Of a DNA stretch of 39,026 nt, positions 29,545-37,050 are shown one piece after another. The translations under genes were made by a program, and so were the position numbers. Location of the stretch: assembly GCA_013619105.1 (NCBI GenBank), contig JABXKU010000017.1, positions 1-39,026 on the forward strand, written 5' to 3'. Position 1 is the stretch's first letter; every line of letters begins with the position of its first letter. Under the pieces are notes generated by a model. It ran no database searches. It saw nothing but the letters and a program-made list of their open reading frames with translations, and was not told where the DNA came from. Origin of the DNA: Desulfuromonadales bacterium. Its GTDB lineage: Bacteria > Desulfobacterota > Desulfuromonadia > Desulfuromonadales > Syntrophotaleaceae.

Positions 29545-29572
29545 TTGTCTTTAAAGTTTGTTCCTGTATAAT
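29545..29572 (+). promoter_or_regulatory. Promoter of pal-cpoB
   Basis: TTGTCT (29545-29550) and a perfect TATAAT (29567-29572) are separated by 16 bp. The predicted start is about 65 bp before the pal start codon. It gives pal expression independent of the tolQ promoter. Confidence 0.75.
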
Positions 29573-29644
29573 GAAGCCGTTTAAAGGATGCCAACAGAGG
29601 TCATTCCTTACGCCAACATTCAAATCATAAAGGAGCGGATCAAA

Positions 29645-30217
29645 ATGAAATCTTTTTCTAAGAAAGCCCTGTTACAATTGGCCCTGCTGCTCACCGCCAC
29701 ACTTCTGCTTGCCTCTGGCTGTGCCAAAAAACCGGCAGCTACAACAACCGCAATCCCAGAGACCACCGTCAGCGAAGACATGGGCCAAGACATGATACAA
29801 ACCGAGGGCCTGGATGAAATGGACCTTAGCGAAACCGCCATCGATGAGAGCGCTTCAGAATATGGCGTCACCACGGCCGCGGTTTCGGCTCTGCAGAATA
29901 TCTCTTTCGAATTTGACCAGTATACCCTGAGTGCCGAAGCTCAGGATCTGCTGGTTAGCAACGCGGCCTACATGCAAGCCAACCCCGAGCTGAAGATCCG
30001 CATTGAAGGCTATTGCGACGAGCGGGGCTCCGATGAATACAACCTGGCCCTAGGCCAACGCCGGGCCCTGGCAGCCAAGAGCTTCATGGTCTCCCTGGGC
30101 ACCGATCCGCAGCTCCTTTCGGTCATCTCCTACGGCGAGGAACTGCCACTCGACCCGACCAGCAGCGAAGAAGCCTATGCCCTCAACCGCCGCGCCGAGT
30201 TTAAAGCCGAACGCTGA
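29645..30217 (+). CDS. pal: Peptidoglycan-associated lipoprotein Pal
   Basis: A 190-residue outer-membrane lipoprotein. The leader ends in lipobox LASGC (C26), a Thr/Glu-rich linker follows, and the C-terminal OmpA-like domain (ISFEFDQYTLSAEAQDLL ... EGYCDERGSDEYNLALGQRR ... LNRRAEFK) carries the meso-DAP-binding Asp/Arg pattern. It anchors the outer membrane to peptidoglycan and binds TolB. The ATG at 29645 has AAGGAG upstream; an in-frame ATG at 29588 lacks one and would bury the signal peptide. Confidence 0.96.
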   Translation: MKSFSKKALLQLALLLTATLLLASGCAKKPAATTTAIPETTVSEDMGQDMIQTEGLDEMDLSETAIDESASEYGVTTAAVSALQNISFEFDQYTLSAEAQDLLVSNAAYMQANPELKIRIEGYCDERGSDEYNLALGQRRALAAKSFMVSLGTDPQLLSVISYGEELPLDPTSSEEAYALNRRAEFKAER

Positions 30218-30229
30218 GTGGCCTGTCTG

Positions 30230-30268
30230 AAATCGGCCGCAAGGCAGATTGCCTGCGGCCGATTTTTT
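30230..30268 (+). terminator. Terminator/attenuator between pal and cpoB
   Basis: A 15-16-bp GC-rich stem with one bulged A (30231-30246 with 30250-30264, around GGCCGC) is followed by a T run. It lies 13 bp after pal and 22 bp before the cpoB start, so it probably lowers cpoB expression relative to pal. Confidence 0.85.
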
Positions 30269-30290
30269 ATTAATTGAAGGAGAAGTAACC

Positions 30291-31079
30291 GTGATCATTT
30301 GGAAAAGACTGTTGCCGATACTGGCATTGGTCGCGCTGTTGGCCGGCTGCATTCCCACCCAACGCCAGCTGACCATGGAGCGAGACCTGGAAGAAATGAA
30401 GCGGCGACTGGCAGCATCGGAGCGGGCCACGGCCAGCCAGCAGAACCAGCGCGGCGACGAAACCAGCAACCGCCTTGAAGCCCTCAGCCGCCGCCAGGCC
30501 GAATTTCAGGCCACCCTCGACGCCTTGCGTCTTGAACAGCAGGCCCTTAATGGTCGACTGGCCGATCTTTCCCAAGCCGACAACGAATTGCGCGACGAGC
30601 TATCCTTAGTGCGGGACGATCTCGGCCTCAAGATTTCTGCCATCGAAGACCAACTGGCCAAGCCGGCAGCCAGACCGCAGACCACCCAAGCCCCGGTAGC
30701 CGAATCCCCCGAAGATCTCTACCGCCGCGCCGTAACCATGATTCGCACCGATGAGCGCTACGCCGACGGACGGGACCTGTTGCAGCGTTTTTTAAAACAG
30801 CACCCGCAGCACTCCTTGAGCGTCAATGCCAGCTACTGGGTCGGCGAAGCCTATTACGGCGAAGAAAAATATGAAAATGCTATCCTGCAATTTCAAGATG
30901 TTATCGACAAACACAGTGACCACCCCAAGGCCGCGTCGGCTCAGTTGAAACAGGGCATCACCTTTCAGACCCTGGGAGACAACCAGAGCGCCAAAGCCAT
31001 CTTTAACAACCTGATCGACACCTTTCCCCTTTCGGCTGAAGCCAAAGAGGCCAAGAGGCGTCTTGCTTCAATGTCATAA
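30291..31079 (+). CDS. cpoB: Tol-Pal cell division coordinator CpoB/YbgF (lipoprotein form)
   Basis: A 262-residue exported protein. An N-terminal leader ends in LLAGC (C20), so this version looks like a lipoprotein. A coiled coil spans about 25-110 (ERDLEEMKRRLAASERA... LRLEQQALNGRLADL). A C-terminal TPR region runs about 135-260 (DLYRRAVTMIRTDERYADGRDLL ... YWVGEAYYGEEKYENAILQF). YbgF/CpoB links Tol-Pal to peptidoglycan synthesis at division. The GTG at 30291 is chosen because AAGGAG precedes it and it starts the leader. It closes the tol-pal cluster. Confidence 0.9.
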   Translation: MIIWKRLLPILALVALLAGCIPTQRQLTMERDLEEMKRRLAASERATASQQNQRGDETSNRLEALSRRQAEFQATLDALRLEQQALNGRLADLSQADNELRDELSLVRDDLGLKISAIEDQLAKPAARPQTTQAPVAESPEDLYRRAVTMIRTDERYADGRDLLQRFLKQHPQHSLSVNASYWVGEAYYGEEKYENAILQFQDVIDKHSDHPKAASAQLKQGITFQTLGDNQSAKAIFNNLIDTFPLSAEAKEAKRRLASMS

Positions 31080-31122
31080 GAACCGAGTTTCTGCTCAAGG
31101 TAGGCAATCAAATTTCAAACAC

Positions 31123-31152
31123 AAAAAGGGCGGTCACTTGACCGCCCTTTTT
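31123..31152. terminator. Bidirectional terminator between cpoB and the fasciclin gene
   Basis: A 14-bp perfect stem (AAAAAGGGCGGTCA 31123-31136 / TGACCGCCCTTTTT 31139-31152) lies between two convergent genes. A and T outer tracts let it serve both strands. Confidence 0.9.
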
Positions 31153-31180
31153 CGTCTAGATGATTCTTTGTCCAGGATTC

Positions 31181-31609
31181 TCAGGCAGTTGTTTCGTACC
31201 AACCGGAGTGAGCCGGGGTAAAAACATTATCTACAATGTGGATCAGGCCATTGCTGCACTCAATATCCCCCTGCACAATATGGGCATTATCGATCATAAT
31301 CTCGTTTTCATCGAGATAGACCGATAAACTTTTTCCGCATTCGGTGATCAGCGCGTCGATGGTTCTGACATCGAGGGTCGCCTGCAAATTGCTGCCACTG
31401 ACCAGATGGTACTCAAGCTTGGTTTTGAGCTTATCAATATCCTTAAGCATTTCGTCCATGTTCCGCTTGGAGAAGGCCTCTTCGTTGGGGGCGAAGAAGG
31501 TAAAGGGGCCGGCCGCTTTGAGGCGTTCGGCAAAACCGGCCACCTCGATGGCCTTTGCCAGGGTCTTCAACGAGTCATTCGCCGCGATGGTTTCCATGAT
31601 ATCCGACAT
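31181..31609 (-). CDS. Fasciclin (FAS1)-domain protein
   Basis: A 142-residue single FAS1 domain. The first conserved box is GPFTFFAPNEEAF and the second is the C-terminal NGLIHIVDNVFTP. FAS1 domains are usually secreted adhesion modules, but this one begins directly with the domain (MSDIMETIAANDSLKTL) and has no signal peptide. The ATG at 31609 has AAGGAG 9 nt upstream, so the short form is probably genuine. Its partner is unknown. It is monocistronic, converging on cpoB. Confidence 0.9.
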   Translation of the reverse strand: MSDIMETIAANDSLKTLAKAIEVAGFAERLKAAGPFTFFAPNEEAFSKRNMDEMLKDIDKLKTKLEYHLVSGSNLQATLDVRTIDALITECGKSLSVYLDENEIMIDNAHIVQGDIECSNGLIHIVDNVFTPAHSGWYETTA

Positions 31610-31763
31610 TCCAGGCTCCTTTTTGCAAAAGTTCCTTCCAAGATGATCTACTCACCGCCCTCTATTGCATTAATGATATCTATCAACAATAAACCCACCG
31701 AGAAAAAAATCCAGTCAAAAGTGAGTTCCATCATCTCAGGCCTCTAGTTTTTTAGCCAGAGAC

Positions 31764-33272
31764 CTAACGGCCCACCTGAATCAAGAGATGGGCGGCCCCT
31801 TTACCGTCTTCTCGATCGTTAAGCAGTAAAATAACCGCGGGCTGCTTTCCCGGTCGCTCCAGTAAAGCAAAATCAAGGATATAGGCATCAACCCCGGCAA
31901 AAGGCTCCGCCAACAAAAGGCGATGGTCTCGCGGCAGCACGCGCACGATCCGATCCTGGCCAGAAGGCTTGCCCAACAGAGGCAAGCCGGCGCTGCGACC
32001 TCGCCGTACCGTATAGGCTGATCCGTCCGCCGCAATAGCCATACGCGGAGGCAGGGCATGATATGTCTCCCGCACCAGGTCTTCTTTTGCAAACCCGGAA
32101 CGGTACTGGGGGCTCTCCAGTGAAACCGCCAGTTGAGGGCCGCTAAAATCACCCAAATCGTGCAGCAGCAGGCCCCCGGGAAGTGGCTGTCCCTGCTTTC
32201 TGCCCACCAGTTGCAGGCGACCCTGGCCATCATAACCAAGAGCCAACCGTTCATTGAGAGGAGTACTGGCAAAGATAGCCCCACCCCAATCCAGAGGCTG
32301 GTCATCGACAGACCAGGCTCCATCCTTCTGACTGAGACTCAACACCGGCCCCTTAAAGGGCACGTAAGGGCCGCGCCTCTGCAACACTGCCTGCTGACCG
32401 TGCAGACGAAGATAACCGGCCAGGTCGGCGAGCAGAGGCTTTAAATCAGCAGCAAGTAGCCAGGCATGGGGTTTGGAATCAGTGCCCTGATAAATTCCCT
32501 GTACATCTTCAGCCCACAAAACCGCCAGCTCCCTGATGCCATCGGAATCCAGGTCGGCGGCATCGAGATGCAATCCCCTTTGGGTTCCTAGCTCCGGACT
32601 GAATTCTCCAACCGACTCCAGGCCGAACTCCCCTAGCCGATTGAGCACCAGCTTGTCATCGTAGAGCAGGCCCAGTTGCAGATCGTTGATATCACTGCCG
32701 GCCAGCAGAGCCAAACTGCGAGGCTGACCGGAAACAGCCAGCGGGCCATATAGTGGACCGGCCATGATTTCCGCCCGAACAACAGTAGCTGCGGCCGAAG
32801 GTACTGCGGCTACGGGCAAAGAGGGCAATGTTGTCGGCAAAGCTGCGGCTACCGGTTGAACCTTTACCGATGGGGCCACTTGTGGATCAACCGGCTCTCT
32901 TCTTGCCACAACCGATGGTAAAGCCTGAGCGCCTCGGCGCTCAAAGGCGATGATCGCCCCATCTTCGGCCCGTCGCAGAGCCAGAATTTCGCTGTCATCA
33001 GTGACTCGCAGATCAAGCATCAAACCTGACTTGGCTATGGCCTGCGCCCCTGCCGGCAAAACAATATAACCCGCGCCCAATAAATCCTCTAGCAGGTCCT
33101 GCACCACTGGTGACAAAAGCGGATCAGTAAGGGTGCTGCGCAACAGGATCTGCTTTTCACCTTGCCAACTCTGTAAAGACCGCTCAATATTCGGCCAACT
33201 GCCGGCCACAACCGTCACCGGGATCAACAAAATGACCACTAAACAGCAGACCGCTTTTCTGAATCGCTTCAT
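31764..33272 (-). CDS. Exported FG-GAP-like protein of unknown function
   Basis: A 502-residue secreted protein. After a signal peptide (AVCCLVVILLIPVTVVAGS), an N-domain (about 25-110) resembles the periplasmic domain of the second FG-GAP protein at 35055-36746 (shared GYIVLP/GYVVLP segment). An Ala/Pro/Val-rich linker (about 115-165) follows. The C-terminal half has propeller-like strands, including the FG-GAP-type calcium-loop motif DAADLDSDGIRELAV. The ATG at 33272 follows AGAGGA; the upstream frame to 33311 is not needed. I cannot assign a function; a surface or periplasmic binding role near the barrel proteins is the only inference. Confidence 0.75.
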   Translation of the reverse strand: MKRFRKAVCCLVVILLIPVTVVAGSWPNIERSLQSWQGEKQILLRSTLTDPLLSPVVQDLLEDLLGAGYIVLPAGAQAIAKSGLMLDLRVTDDSEILALRRAEDGAIIAFERRGAQALPSVVARREPVDPQVAPSVKVQPVAAALPTTLPSLPVAAVPSAAATVVRAEIMAGPLYGPLAVSGQPRSLALLAGSDINDLQLGLLYDDKLVLNRLGEFGLESVGEFSPELGTQRGLHLDAADLDSDGIRELAVLWAEDVQGIYQGTDSKPHAWLLAADLKPLLADLAGYLRLHGQQAVLQRRGPYVPFKGPVLSLSQKDGAWSVDDQPLDWGGAIFASTPLNERLALGYDGQGRLQLVGRKQGQPLPGGLLLHDLGDFSGPQLAVSLESPQYRSGFAKEDLVRETYHALPPRMAIAADGSAYTVRRGRSAGLPLLGKPSGQDRIVRVLPRDHRLLLAEPFAGVDAYILDFALLERPGKQPAVILLLNDREDGKGAAHLLIQVGR

Positions 33273-33331
33273 GGTAAGTCCTCTTTTAACAACCCATGGA
33301 CAGGCTGACAAATAAGCCCGACTTAAAACTA

Positions 33332-33355
33332 CGGGGCGCCCCTAGGGACGCCCCG
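33332..33355 (-). terminator. Probable terminator of the outer-membrane protein gene
   Basis: A 7-bp GC stem (CGGGGCG / CGCCCCG, 33332-33338 and 33349-33355) extends inward through CCC/GGG. The minus-strand tail has only a short T run (AGTTTT), so efficiency is uncertain. Confidence 0.55.
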
Positions 33356-33379
33356 CATATGACAACTGACGATGGTTAA

Positions 33380-34852
33380 TTAATAAGACCAGGCCAGAGT
33401 TAAAGCATTGACGAACGCGGTATCGTCACCAAATTGATCTTCAATCCCCTCGCCTGGGATAAAGGCCGAGAAGATATAGTCGATGCTGAAGTTTTTGGAG
33501 AATGCGTAGAGCAACTGCAGATCGAAGGTCGTGCCGGCATAGTCGTCAACCTTGTCACCCGGGTTGGCCACATTGTCCAGGTTGCCCGTTTCGTCATACC
33601 AAATAAAGAAAGCCTGGGTCTTGTAGAGCAAATTCGGCACCAAAGCCGAAAGGTCGCCGCGGGCACCGATCGCGATCAGTTTCTGGCCGGGGTTGTCGCC
33701 ACTGCCGCCGTTGCCGATACCACCATAGCGATTGCCTCCAGTGGCCCGCTCCGGCGAATATGAATAGAGCGTAGCGCCATAACTCTGCCCCAGATCCTCA
33801 CTGAGAACATTGCCATCCATACCCATCAGGCCAGTAAAGCGACCGATGTCGGTGATGCCGACCCAGCCATCAACATCGTTATCGTCTGCATCGTCATCAC
33901 CCTGCGTATAACGGAAGGCAACGTAAGGGTTGAAGGCTTTATTAACAGCCACCTCCAGGCCGGCAAACATGGCCCAAGCGGAGATATCCTTACCATCGTC
34001 AAACTCACCATTAGCGGCCAGGACCTCAAAGTAGGGCTTGAACCAACCGACTTGACCGGTGGCCTCCAGTCCAAAGTAATGGATCTGGGCTTCTTTGGAA
34101 TCGTTGTCGCTGTAAGCGTAGATTGGATTCAAGCTAAACTGGAGCGTGCCGTTCTTCCCGTCGGAATTGCCAAAAAAGGAACTTTGCGGCAGCACGGCGT
34201 TCTTGCCACCAAAACCCTGGGTCAGCTTGAGAGTATAGACCCGCCAGTCATCCGCATCGGAACTGCGAAGATATTTGCCATCGTCATTCGCCGTCGGCAG
34301 ACTAGTGCGATTCTGAATCGGCATATAAAGCAGTTCGTAGCGCAACGAATCGGTCAAGTCGCCGCGAAAACCGAGAAAGGGATGATCATCGCCGTATAGC
34401 AATCCGCCGGTTTTGATATCCAAAGCACGAATATCCCAACCGGTCTGTAACTCCAGCCAAGGGTAAAAACGATACAGCAGTTCGGCCCGCTCAATGCCAA
34501 ACTCGCCGCCGGAGTTGGGCTTGCCTTCCGCATTAGTCGCGCCACCATAATAGGACCGGTCAGCACTGTCCTTCTCCATGATGACATCGGCTTCAGCGAT
34601 CATTTTGACCGACCAGCGTTCGCCGGTAGCCTTCCAGCCAAGGCGCAACTCGGCACGCACGTGCTGTTCACCGGTCAGACCGCCTTCGTTGATAATAAAA
34701 GCGTCATTCTCGCTGTCGTTGAAATCGAAATTGCTGTAAAAGGTCGGTTTGACTTTAGCCGTACCAAAAAAATCGATTTGCGCCCATGCTGGCGAAACCA
34801 GTAGCATTAAAGCGGCTAGCCCCAATAATATTCTATTCCCCTGTCGCTTCAT
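33380..34852 (-). CDS. Outer-membrane beta-barrel (porin-like) protein
   Basis: A 490-residue exported protein. A signal peptide (LLGLAALMLLVSPAWAQ) is followed by alternating amphipathic strands such as FFGTAKVKPTFYSNF, VRAELRLGWKATGERWSVKMI and IERAELLYRFYPWLELQTGW. It ends in an aromatic residue (LTLAWSY), as outer-membrane proteins do. Acidic Asp-rich loops (GDDDADDNDVDG) could bind calcium or cations. I see no named family beyond a general porin or alginate-export-like barrel. The ATG at 34852 is 6 nt after GAAGGAG; an ATG at 34858 is directly adjacent to that site and a TTG at 34867 is upstream of it. Confidence 0.85.
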   Translation of the reverse strand: MKRQGNRILLGLAALMLLVSPAWAQIDFFGTAKVKPTFYSNFDFNDSENDAFIINEGGLTGEQHVRAELRLGWKATGERWSVKMIAEADVIMEKDSADRSYYGGATNAEGKPNSGGEFGIERAELLYRFYPWLELQTGWDIRALDIKTGGLLYGDDHPFLGFRGDLTDSLRYELLYMPIQNRTSLPTANDDGKYLRSSDADDWRVYTLKLTQGFGGKNAVLPQSSFFGNSDGKNGTLQFSLNPIYAYSDNDSKEAQIHYFGLEATGQVGWFKPYFEVLAANGEFDDGKDISAWAMFAGLEVAVNKAFNPYVAFRYTQGDDDADDNDVDGWVGITDIGRFTGLMGMDGNVLSEDLGQSYGATLYSYSPERATGGNRYGGIGNGGSGDNPGQKLIAIGARGDLSALVPNLLYKTQAFFIWYDETGNLDNVANPGDKVDDYAGTTFDLQLLYAFSKNFSIDYIFSAFIPGEGIEDQFGDDTAFVNALTLAWSY

Positions 34853-34928
34853 CCCCATCTCCTTCAATTGAATGTTTTACCAGTTTCACCAGACCTACAG
34901 ACTCTTCTAGTAGAGAGAAATTTTTTAT

Positions 34929-34957
34929 TTTGTAGCAGGATTCAACTACCAGGTCAA
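34929..34957 (-). promoter_or_regulatory. Promoter of the porin-like gene
   Basis: On the minus strand TTGACC (34957-34952) and TACAAA (34934-34929) are separated by 17 bp. A short dyad AAAAC/GTTTT (34964-34976) lies just upstream of the -35. Confidence 0.65.
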
Positions 34958-35004
34958 CACAACAAAACGTTGTTTTATGTACCCACATGATGTTTGCGGC
35001 AACA

Positions 35005-35034
35005 AAAAAGGCTCCGGAAAACCGGAGCCTTTTT
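35005..35034 (-). terminator. Terminator of the second FG-GAP gene
   Basis: A 13-bp perfect stem (AAAAAGGCTCCGG 35005-35017 / CCGGAGCCTTTTT 35022-35034) with a 4-nt loop. It lies about 20 bp after the minus-strand stop at 35055 and has a T tract on that strand. Confidence 0.9.
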
Positions 35035-35054
35035 GATCATTCATCCGCTTTTAA

Positions 35055-36746
35055 TCAGGGAGCCAAAGGAAAGACCAACACCTGACTGTCGCCACCTCCA
35101 CCGAAAACCGAACCGGTTTCGGTAGCCACGAACAGCGCTCGATCACCAGCCACGGTCAAGCCTTGCAGGGGTACGTCCAACTGCTCACCAAGGGTGCCCT
35201 TGACGATCATGCCGTCACGCACCTTCAACACCGCCAGCCAGCTCTTTTTAACTCCGGACCCGATGCCAGGCGCCGATAGCAGGGAGCTGTCGGAGGCCAC
35301 CGCCAGCAATTCCAACTGACCGTCACCATCTAGGTCGGCGGCCACCGGCGGCACCTCGAAGGCGGCGTAGTTGGTCTCAGTCTCACGGGCGTTCGGATCT
35401 TTTTCGAACAGAAAGCGCGACAGGGTGCCACCCATGACCTTGGGCGACTTGTAGAGCTGCTTGGTGCCGGCAAAGATATAAAGCAGCCCGCCGCGAACAA
35501 AGACCGTCTCAGGTTTGCCGTCGCCGGTTAGATCGGCCATCATGCTGCCGCCGACAGTAAAGCGCCTCGGCAACTTAAAGGATAGTTCCTCTTGGGAAAA
35601 TTTCCGGCCGGTCAGACGGCCTTCCCGGATCAGCGTGCCCCAGACCATATCCCGGTCAAAGCGCTGGGTGAGAAGCAGCTCCCGCTGGCCATCGCCGTTG
35701 CGGTCAAAGCTACCGAAAAAGCAAGGCAGAAATTCATCTACCAAGGTCAGGCGACCGTCGGCGAATAGGTAGAGGGAAGAGCTTAGCTTGTTATCCTTCC
35801 AACCGCTCACCGCCAGGCAAAGCTGATCGGCAGAGGGCTGCCACCAAGACAGGGCCAGGATCTGGGCCAGGTCGGAAGACATAACTTCGGCCAGCGGGGT
35901 AGTGGCCTCACCAACCTCGAGGAGTTTGATGGTCTTGCCGTCGGTGGCGGCAAGAAGCAATCGTCCATCGGCATCGACAAAATCAGCCATCACCGCAGGA
36001 AAGCCGAGGGTGCCGAGGGATTTAAAGCCGGGGAACGTCACATCATAGAGTACCCCCGACCCGGACAGGGCCTGAGGAGCCGCCTCGAGCCTGTAGGGCG
36101 CAGTTGGCTGCAAGGGGGCGGAGACGGCGGGCTTGAGCCCAGCTGGGGGCGGATAGGCATGCAGGATACCGAAAGAGCCGTCCCTTACGGTCAGATTGTT
36201 GCCATCGAGAATCAGCAGCAGGTCGAGGCCCGCCGCCGCGGATGCGGCCGGCGTAGCTGGTTTAGCGGCCTGGGCGGCGGCATAGTCCTGCCAACTGAGG
36301 GCGGGCAGAGCTTCCTTGACCTGGGCGAAGAAGGCTTCGCCCTTGCCGGTGTAGTCCCAGAAGCTGGCCCGAAGATTTTCAAAGCGACGGATCTGATCGC
36401 CCCGGGCGATTTTTCCGGCCGAACCGATGGCCCGAGCCTGAGAGTAACCGGCCTTGACCTGAGTCACCTGCAGCAAGCCCTTGCGCACATCGAGGGTGCC
36501 GAGCACCGCGCCGGTCACTGGGTGGACGATCTTCTCGCCAGGTTGGACCACGGTAAACAGGTCACCGACCGCAACGCCGTGGCTGGCATCGAGATCGATG
36601 AGAAATTCATTTTGCGACGGCAGCACAACATAGCCGGAGACCGGCTGAAAGTCCTTGACCAAATTCTCCAGAGTGCCGGCCAACAGCGGGCCAGCGGTTA
36701 ACAGCAGCATACCGGCTGCGAGCAGCGTCAATCGTTTGATAAACAA
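35055..36746 (-). CDS. Exported FG-GAP/VCBS-like protein of unknown function
   Basis: A 563-residue secreted protein. A signal peptide (LTLLAAGMLLLTAGPLLAG) precedes an N-domain (about 25-110: FQPVSGYVVLPSQNEFLIDLDASHGVAVGDLFTVV) that resembles the C-terminal domain of FlgT-type proteins. After an Ala/Pro linker, the C-terminal half carries FG-GAP-type metal loops: FDRNGDGQRELLL, ADLTGDGKPETVFV and ADLDGDGQLELLAV. It is related in layout to the protein at 31764-33272. The start is TTG at 36746, set by GGGAGG 6 nt upstream. The role is unknown; co-location with barrel genes suggests envelope work. Confidence 0.78.
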   Translation of the reverse strand: MFIKRLTLLAAGMLLLTAGPLLAGTLENLVKDFQPVSGYVVLPSQNEFLIDLDASHGVAVGDLFTVVQPGEKIVHPVTGAVLGTLDVRKGLLQVTQVKAGYSQARAIGSAGKIARGDQIRRFENLRASFWDYTGKGEAFFAQVKEALPALSWQDYAAAQAAKPATPAASAAAGLDLLLILDGNNLTVRDGSFGILHAYPPPAGLKPAVSAPLQPTAPYRLEAAPQALSGSGVLYDVTFPGFKSLGTLGFPAVMADFVDADGRLLLAATDGKTIKLLEVGEATTPLAEVMSSDLAQILALSWWQPSADQLCLAVSGWKDNKLSSSLYLFADGRLTLVDEFLPCFFGSFDRNGDGQRELLLTQRFDRDMVWGTLIREGRLTGRKFSQEELSFKLPRRFTVGGSMMADLTGDGKPETVFVRGGLLYIFAGTKQLYKSPKVMGGTLSRFLFEKDPNARETETNYAAFEVPPVAADLDGDGQLELLAVASDSSLLSAPGIGSGVKKSWLAVLKVRDGMIVKGTLGEQLDVPLQGLTVAGDRALFVATETGSVFGGGGDSQVLVFPLAP

Positions 36747-36987
36747 GGCGAACCTCCCTTTTACACATAAAGAGCTTTATTGCCAACAAGCGTTAGCAGG
36801 CTAAAAAAAGTACCATAAACCAACTGCTATTCTCGAACCATCTCTTCTCTGATGGTCAAAAGGTCCTGTTTTTGTGGCGACCAGTGTACCAAACAAACAT
36901 CAAAAAACGTCCTGGTAATCCATGGCAAACCGCACCAGCAGCTGACATTCAAACCACACCGACAGCCACGATCTGCCATCAATTACC

Positions 36988-37017
36988 AAAAAAAAGGGCC
37001 GGGCAAAAGCCCGGCCC
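36988..37017 (-). terminator. Terminator of the distal porin gene
   Basis: A 9-bp GC stem (GGGCCGGGC 36996-37004 / GCCCGGCCC 37009-37017) is followed on the minus strand by an eight-base U tract. It lies 34 bp after the porin stop. Confidence 0.9.
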
Positions 37018-37050
37018 AAAAGTATCACAAACCAACTAATTCAGGCAATC

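Noticed and set aside
29415-29630. A 71-codon gene between tolB and pal
   Set aside because: It coincides with a long hairpin and the pal promoter, and has no ribosome site.
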